A stretch of DNA of 64,000 nt from DASVDE01 sp036381235 (GTDB lineage: Bacteria; Actinomycetota; Thermoleophilia; Solirubrobacterales; 70-9), in assembly GCA_036381235.1 (NCBI GenBank), contig DASVDE010000009.1:8075-72074 (forward strand), read 5' to 3'. The position numbers and the translations under genes were made by a program. Under the pieces are notes generated by a model. That model did not search any database and was not told the origin of the DNA. It saw nothing but the letters and a program-made list of their open reading frames with translations. This document shows, in pieces, positions 60,282 to 64,000 of the stretch. Numbering within the stretch: position 1 is the stretch's first letter; each line of letters opens with the position of its first letter.

Positions 60282-60312
60282 AAAAACCTCCGCCTTGTGT
60301 GGGGCAGAGGTT
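60282..60312 (-). terminator. Riboswitch attenuator terminator before the thrC-like gene
   Basis: On the minus strand AACCTCTGCC...GGCGGAGGTT form a 10-bp stem (one G-U pair) with loop CCACAC, followed by TTTT plus two more T. It lies 17 bases downstream of the SAM aptamer and 29 bases before the gene start. It is the expression platform: SAM binding should favour this terminator. Confidence 0.88.
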
Positions 60313-60328
60313 CCGATCGGACTCTTCC

Positions 60329-60444
60329 CCACATCTTCCAGGCCTTTCCTGCACCTGCTGGACTTGGCACCTCTCCTCGAACCGATGGTCCGAGGTGGTT
60401 GCCGGGGCTTCACTGGGCCAGTCCCTCCACCCCTCTAGATGTGG
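60329..60444 (-). ncRNA. SAM-I (S-box) riboswitch
   Basis: Aptamer on the minus strand, P1 formed by AGATGTGG/CCACATCT ends (60437-60444 with 60329-60336). The S-box core is present in order: GGGTGGAGGGACTGGCCC with the kink-turn, AGTGAAGCCCCGGCAACC, a variable P3 (CACCTCGG...CGAGGAGAGGTG), and GCCAAGTCCAGCAGG followed by a P4 stem GGCCTGG. It binds S-adenosylmethionine and controls the terminator at 60282-60312. It regulates the operon thrC-like, moaD-like, cytidylyltransferase, dehydratase. No known methionine gene is in the operon. Confidence 0.95.
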
Positions 60445-60560
60445 CGCTTATGTGGTTGGAGACCATACCAGGGGCGGTTTCGTTCATCGGCACGGGAGCA
60501 GGGGGTTTAACCTGCTGTTCACCGTGCCCACGCCCCCCGACGACAAGATGAGCCAGAGCG
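60445..60560. promoter_or_regulatory. Divergent promoter region of the riboswitch operon and corA
   Basis: The 116 bases have no gene. On the minus strand TGGTATGGT (-10 TATGGT at 60467-60462 with extended TG) lies about 18 bases upstream of the aptamer, giving a start near 60455. No good -35 is seen. On the plus strand no clear corA promoter or strong ribosome-binding site was found. Confidence 0.35.
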
Positions 60561-61568
60561 ATGCCGAACCTTCCAAAGCCAAGGCTGCGGCGGGCTACCC
60601 GGCGCGGCGAGCTCGTCTCCCCCGCGCCGCCGGCTGAGCCGCAGGCGCCCAACGTCGAGCAGATCGAAGCCGCCGGCCTGCGCTGGGTCAACATCGAGCG
60701 CCCCGGAGCGCTGGAACGCGCCTGGCTGGAGGAGCACTTCGACTTCCACGCCCTCGATCTCGAGGACGTTCTCTCCCGCAACCAGCGGCCGAAGATCGAC
60801 GAGTACGACGAGTACCTCTTCATCGTCCTTCACTTCCCCGTCTTCGACCCCGCGGCGGGGCGGCTTGGGACCGGCGAGCTGGACCTCTTCGTCGGCCCCG
60901 GCTACGTGGTGACGATCCCCAACCAGCCGCTGCAGCCGGTCGAATACCTGTTCGAACGCTGCCGTGCCAAGGAGGAGATGCGCGAGCAGCTCTTCTCGCG
61001 CGGCTCGGGATACCTCCTCTACCGGATCGTCGACGACAGCTTCGACTATTGCTTCCCGATGCTGCGCAAGATCGGCAACAAGCTCGACGCGCTGGAGGAC
61101 GACATCTTCGAGGGGCGCTCGGAAGAGGTCGTGCGCGATATCTCCAACGCCAAGCAGGAGATCATCAACTTCCGCAAGGTGATCCGCCCGCAGCGACCGG
61201 TGCTGCGGGACCTGGAGCGGGTCAAAGGCCGCTACCTCGCGCCGGACCTCGACCTGGAGATCTATTTCGACGACATCGTCGACGCCCACGAGCGGATCTG
61301 GGACATGCTGGAGAACTACAAGGAGGTGATCGAAGCGCTGGCCGAGACCAACGAGTCGGTGCTCTCCCACCGTGTCAACGACATCCTGCGGGTGCTGACC
61401 TCGATCAGCGTCATCGTCCTGCCGCTGACCCTGATCGCCAGCATCTGGGGAGCGAATGTCCACGTACCCGGGCAGGGAGACTCGACCGCGTTCTGGATTT
61501 TGCTCGGAGCGATGGTGGCGATGCTGGTCGGCATGGTGGGCTACTTCCGCAATCGCGGCTGGCTGTAA
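60561..61568 (+). CDS. corA: CorA-family divalent cation transporter with GAN instead of GMN motif
   Basis: 335 residues from ATG 60561. The cytoplasmic alpha/beta funnel domain (residues about 30-270; LVNIERP-like RWVNIERPGALERAWLEEHF, DEYDEYLFIVLHFPVF, long helix EVVRDISNAKQEII) is followed by two C-terminal TM helices (about 275-296 and 309-328). The pore motif after TM1, normally GMN in (Y/W)GMNF, reads WGANVHVPG (GAN at 297-299). CorA forms pentamers for Mg2+, Co2+ or Ni2+ passage; ZntB variants carry GIN/GVN. The change could alter ion selectivity. Confidence 0.92.
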   Translation: MPNLPKPRLRRATRRGELVSPAPPAEPQAPNVEQIEAAGLRWVNIERPGALERAWLEEHFDFHALDLEDVLSRNQRPKIDEYDEYLFIVLHFPVFDPAAGRLGTGELDLFVGPGYVVTIPNQPLQPVEYLFERCRAKEEMREQLFSRGSGYLLYRIVDDSFDYCFPMLRKIGNKLDALEDDIFEGRSEEVVRDISNAKQEIINFRKVIRPQRPVLRDLERVKGRYLAPDLDLEIYFDDIVDAHERIWDMLENYKEVIEALAETNESVLSHRVNDILRVLTSISVIVLPLTLIASIWGANVHVPGQGDSTAFWILLGAMVAMLVGMVGYFRNRGWL

Positions 61569-61573
61569 TAAAG

Positions 61574-61649
61574 CGCCGCCTCCTCTGCTCCCGTGGGGGC
61601 CAAGAGAATCAGATATGGATTGGCCCCCACTCCCGCGTCCGGGGGCGGC
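61574..61649 (-). repeat. Structured repeat element, copy 1 (between corA and hit)
   Basis: Read on the minus strand: left block GCCGCCCCCGGACGCGGGAG (61649-61630), inner stem-loop with perfect 11-base arms GTGGGGGCCAA/TTGGCCCCCAC (61593-61603/61620-61630), right block GAGCAGAGGAGGCGGCG (61590-61574). The outer GCCGCC/GGCGGC ends pair. Copy 2 downstream has identical left and right blocks in the opposite orientation. Confidence 0.75.
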
Positions 61650-61675
61650 TCGGTCTCTCATAGGATGCTCAGTAA

Positions 61676-62164
61676 GTGGCCAATTATCGGATCTGGGCGC
61701 CCTGGCGCCTCGCCTACGTGAAGGACGCGTCCAAGGACATCGAGGAGGAGTGCATCTTCTGCGCCAAGCCGGCGGCGGGAGACGACGAGGCGAGCCTGAT
61801 CGTCCACCGCGGCGAGCACAGCTTCGTGATCCTCAACATCTTCCCGTACACGAACGGGCACCTGATGGTGGCGCCGTACGAGCACATCGGGAAGCTGCAG
61901 GAGCTGCCGCCGGAGACGCTGGCGGAGATGATGGACCTCGCCCAGAGAGCGATGAACCGGTTGGAGGCGGTCTACGACCCGCACGGCTACAACGTCGGCT
62001 TCAACCAGGGGCGAGTAGCCGGCGCCGGCGTCGAGCACCACATCCACCTCCACGTCGTGCCGCGTTGGGGCGGGGACACCAACTTCATGCCGGTGATCGC
62101 CGACACCAAAGTGATGCCGCAGACGCTCGAGCAGAGCTACGACGCTCTGAAAGGAGCATTTTGA
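61676..62164 (+). CDS. HIT-family protein (Ap4A phosphorylase/hydrolase-like)
   Basis: 162 residues from GTG 61676. A CxxC knuckle (EEECIFCAKPAA) precedes the HIT domain: LNIFPYTNGHLMVAPYEHIG and the catalytic histidine triad GVEHHIHLHVVPRWGGDTNFM (HxHxHxx). The family cleaves or transfers nucleoside 5'-phosphates from Ap4A and adenylated compounds. The actinobacterial subgroup resembles the Mycobacterium Ap4A phosphorylase Rv2613c. The gene is bracketed by two inverted copies of a structured repeat (61574-61649 and 62182-62261). Confidence 0.93.
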   Translation: MANYRIWAPWRLAYVKDASKDIEEECIFCAKPAAGDDEASLIVHRGEHSFVILNIFPYTNGHLMVAPYEHIGKLQELPPETLAEMMDLAQRAMNRLEAVYDPHGYNVGFNQGRVAGAGVEHHIHLHVVPRWGGDTNFMPVIADTKVMPQTLEQSYDALKGAF

Positions 62165-62179
62165 CGCCCAAGGTGCAGC

Positions 62180-62262
62180 CCGCCGCCCCCGGACGCGGGA
62201 GCATGGGCGCGAGATCTCCGGGTGTGATTAGCGCGCCCATGCGAGAGCAGAGGAGGCGGCGG
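62180..62262 (+). repeat. Structured repeat element, copy 2 (between hit and manB)
   Basis: On the plus strand: GCCGCCCCCGGACGCGGGAG (62182-62201), inner stem-loop with perfect 10-base arms CATGGGCGCG/CGCGCCCATG (62202-62211/62232-62241), then GAGCAGAGGAGGCGGCG (62245-62261). The outer CCGCCGCC/GGCGGCGG pair. The inner stem is unrelated in sequence to that of copy 1 but equally self-complementary. The right block contains the AGGAGG ribosome-binding site (62251-62256) of the following gene, 8 bases before its ATG. Confidence 0.75.
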
Positions 62263-62264
62263 TG

Positions 62265-63632
62265 ATGTGTCTGGCGCCGTCGGGGATCTTCAAGGCATAC
62301 GACATTCGCGGGCTCTACGGCTCCGAGATGGACGAGACGACCGCGCACGCAATCGGGCGCGCCTTCGCCCGGGTGCTGGGAAGGCTGCGCGGTAAGGAGC
62401 CCGGCGAGCTGCGAGTCGGGCTCGGCCGCGACATGCGGCTGACCGCGCCGCGGATGGCAGAGGAGCTCCGCGACGGGCTGATCTTCGAAGGGGCGAGGGT
62501 GCTCGAAGCCGGCATGGTCGCGACCGAGATGCTCTACCACCTCGTCGGCTCGCGCGAGCTCGACGGCGGCGCAATGGTCACCGCTTCGCACAACCCGAAG
62601 GCCTACACCGGCGTGAAGCTGGTCCGCGAAGGGGCGCTGGCCCTCTCCGGGGACGCCGGGATCGGGGACGTGCGGCGAGAGATCGAAGCGGGCCTCGGTC
62701 ACGCCCCGGGCGGCGGTTCCTTCGAGGAAGTCGACGTCTGGGAGGAATACCGGTCCCACGCCCTCTCCTTCATCGACCCGGCGAAGGTGCGGCCGATGAA
62801 GGTCGTGGTCGACGGCGGCAACGGGATGGCGGGACCGATGGTGGGCCCGATCCTCGGCAAGCTCGGGCTGGAGCTGGAGGAGATGTACTTCGAGCCCGAC
62901 GGCGAGTTCCCCGACCACGAGCCCAACCCGCTGCTCGAAGAGAACCGGGAGATGATCATCGAGCGGGTGCGCGCCAGCGGCGCCGACCTCGGGATCGCCT
63001 GGGACGGCGACGCCGACCGCTGCTTCTTCATCGACGACGCCGGCGAGTTCGTCGACGGCGACTTCCTCACCGCGCTGCTCGCCGAGCAGGTCCTCGAGAA
63101 GGCCCCCGGTGCCGACATCCTCTACGACGTCCGCGCCAGCCGCGCGGTCCCCGACACCGTCACCGCCAACGGCGGCACCGCCCACATCAACCGGGTCGGG
63201 CACGCGTTCATGAAGCGGGCGATGAAGGAGATCGGCGGCGAGTTCGCCGGCGAGGTCTCCGGCCATTACTACTTCCGCCAGTTCTACAACGCCGACTCCG
63301 GCACGGTTCCGGCGCTGCTCGTCCTCGAGCTGATCTCGAAGTCGGGACGGCCGCTGTCGGAGCTCGTCGGCGAGCTCCGCTCGAAGTACTTCATCAGCGG
63401 TGAGATCAACTCCGAGGTCGCCGACCCGGAGGCGAAGATGGACGAGATCGCCGGCCGCCATCCCGATGCCGAGATCAGCCGCCTCGACGGCGTCTCGATC
63501 GACTACCCGGATTGGCACTTCAACGTCCGGCCCTCGAACACCGAGCCGCTCCTGCGACTCAACCTCGAAGCCCGCACGCAGGCCGACTGCGACGCCCACG
63601 TCGCCGAGGTCCTGGCCCTCATCAGGAGCTGA
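62265..63632 (+). CDS. manB: Phosphomannomutase/phosphoglucomutase
   Basis: 455 residues from ATG 62265 (preceded by an in-frame GTG), with AGGAGG 8 bases upstream. Alpha-D-phosphohexomutase motifs: phosphoserine loop VTASHNPKAYTGVK, metal loop DGDADRCFF, sugar loop (GEVSGHYYF) and phosphate-binding RPSNTEPLLRLNLE. All four domains are complete. It interconverts mannose-6-P/mannose-1-P or glucose-6-P/glucose-1-P for envelope sugars. The order manB, Trm112-like, SIS isomerase is typical for actinobacteria. The glucose-1-P could feed the CDP-glucose genes nearby (inference). Confidence 0.95.
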   Translation: MCLAPSGIFKAYDIRGLYGSEMDETTAHAIGRAFARVLGRLRGKEPGELRVGLGRDMRLTAPRMAEELRDGLIFEGARVLEAGMVATEMLYHLVGSRELDGGAMVTASHNPKAYTGVKLVREGALALSGDAGIGDVRREIEAGLGHAPGGGSFEEVDVWEEYRSHALSFIDPAKVRPMKVVVDGGNGMAGPMVGPILGKLGLELEEMYFEPDGEFPDHEPNPLLEENREMIIERVRASGADLGIAWDGDADRCFFIDDAGEFVDGDFLTALLAEQVLEKAPGADILYDVRASRAVPDTVTANGGTAHINRVGHAFMKRAMKEIGGEFAGEVSGHYYFRQFYNADSGTVPALLVLELISKSGRPLSELVGELRSKYFISGEINSEVADPEAKMDEIAGRHPDAEISRLDGVSIDYPDWHFNVRPSNTEPLLRLNLEARTQADCDAHVAEVLALIRS

Positions 63633-63637
63633 CCCCA

Positions 63638-63877
63638 ATGGCGCTCGACCAGCAGCTGCTCGACATCCTCGCCTGCCCCGAAGACAAGGGTCCGCTCCTC
63701 TACTTCGCCGACGAGGACAGCCTCTACAACCCGCGCCTCAAGCGCCGGTACGCCATCCGCGACGACATCCCGATCATGCTCGTGGACGAGGCCGAGACCG
63801 TCGACGACGCCGAGCACGCTCGCCTCATGGCCAAGGCCGAGGCCGAGGGCATCCACCCCACGTTCGAACAGCAGTGA
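63638..63877 (+). CDS. Trm112-like zinc-binding small protein
   Basis: 79 residues from ATG 63638 with an AGGAG ribosome-binding site in the end of manB. LLDILACPEDKGPLLYFADEDSLYNPRLKRRYAIRDDIPIMLVDEAE is the Trm112/YcaR pattern. Only one Cys of the usual zinc set is present, so zinc binding is doubtful. Trm112 proteins activate methyltransferases or act as small chaperones; in actinobacteria this gene stands between manB and the SIS isomerase. The stop overlaps the next GTG (GTGA at 63874-63877). Confidence 0.88.
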   Translation: MALDQQLLDILACPEDKGPLLYFADEDSLYNPRLKRRYAIRDDIPIMLVDEAETVDDAEHARLMAKAEAEGIHPTFEQQ

Positions 63878-64000
63878 CCGACATCGACCATGTCGACAGC
63901 CAGGGCATGTTCGCGGCCGCAGCCGCGTTGCCCGACCAGGTCGAGGCCGCACTCGAGTACGGACGCGGCGTCGTCGGCCTCCCCGATCGCGCCGGCATCG
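63874..64000 (+). CDS. SIS-domain phosphosugar isomerase, N-terminal fragment
   Basis: The first 42 codons from GTG 63874 run off the right edge: VTDIDHVDSQGMFAAAAALPDQVEAALEYG and then GVVGLPDRAGI. The D-x(3-5)-GM...LPxQ start and its place directly after manB and the Trm112-like gene match actinobacterial bifunctional phosphoglucose/phosphomannose isomerases. No catalytic residues are within the window. The call relies on the short N-terminus and on context. Confidence 0.6.
   Translation, partial: MTDIDHVDSQGMFAAAAALPDQVEAALEYGRGVVGLPDRAGI

Noticed and set aside
60254..60560. A small protein gene in the long gap before corA
   Set aside because: Short open frames exist on the plus strand, but the region is fully explained by the riboswitch, its terminator and promoter sequences. 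No coding signal was seen.
62085..63638. 517-codon frame antisense to manB and the HIT 3' end
   Set aside because: It exists because manB has extreme third-position GC. The product shows no domain, and manB is certain.

Overview
The window is one contiguous, very GC-rich, densely packed stretch of a bacterial chromosome. Gene content and order point to the Actinomycetota. There is an actinobacterial-type integration host factor (mIHF), a nusA-infB-rbfA-nrnA-truB-ribF-rpsO-pnp-pepR-dapB-dapA-rnj-ftsK-rodZ-cinA-recA-miaB-miaA-dapF series, a pyrR-pyrB-pyrC-carA-carB-pyrK-pyrD-mihF-gmk-rpoZ-coaBC series, and a manB-Trm112-SIS isomerase group. The overall flavour (DapL-type lysine route, RTX-like secreted protein, short housekeeping proteins) suggests a deep-branching actinobacterium such as Thermoleophilia/Solirubrobacterales. 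That placement is an inference; no 16S or marker search was possible.

Layout. (1) 1-12350: a peroxiredoxin fragment and a cyclophilin, then a plus-strand block with a lipid kinase, the lipid II amidation pair murT/gatD with a methyltransferase gene between them, an RTX-repeat secreted protein and a 14-TM exporter. dut and hflX are on the minus strand, followed by an NAD(P)-dependent epimerase and a metallo-hydrolase. (2) 12343-23987: a minus-strand run with dapL, dapF, miaA, miaB, a membrane cytochrome c, recA, thpR, cinA, rodZ, ftsK and an SDR. (3) 24110-26267: a plus-strand two-component system ending in a strong hairpin. (4) 26274-52743: about 26 kb of minus-strand housekeeping genes covering RNA decay, lysine/DAP synthesis, translation and NusA/IF2, CoA, omega/Gmk and the complete UMP branch up to orotate. 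(5) 52806-64000: a dehalogenase-like hydrolase, RNase Z, tRNA-Arg, SRAP and VapBC. Next comes a SAM-I riboswitch operon encoding a threonine-synthase-like enzyme, a MoaD/ThiS sulfur carrier and two CDP-glucose enzymes. CorA, HIT, ManB, a Trm112-like protein and the start of a sugar isomerase finish the window.

How the genes work together. DapA, DapB, DapL and DapF together describe the aminotransferase route from aspartate semialdehyde to meso-diaminopimelate. MurT/GatD then amidate the lipid II made from it. PyrR heads a translationally coupled pyrimidine operon. PNPase, RNase J, RNase Z and NrnA form an RNA-degradation set. Start/stop overlaps (ATGA, GTGA, TTGA, TGATG) are very common, so most genes appear translationally coupled.

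The most unusual observations are these: (a) the SAM-I riboswitch/attenuator upstream of thrC-like + MoaD + CDP-sugar genes; (b) two copies of a structured element flanking the HIT gene, with identical outer blocks but unrelated, still self-complementary inner stems; (c) a one-domain RimP, a MiaA with an internal in-frame deletion, a NusA with an added zinc-knuckle and acidic tail, and a DapF in which both catalytic cysteines are serine; (d) palindromic inserts inside or at the ends of pyrK and the cytidylyltransferase gene. No insertion sequence, prophage, CRISPR array or rRNA was seen. The only stretch over 300 bases without a protein gene (60254-60560) is the riboswitch leader and a divergent promoter region.
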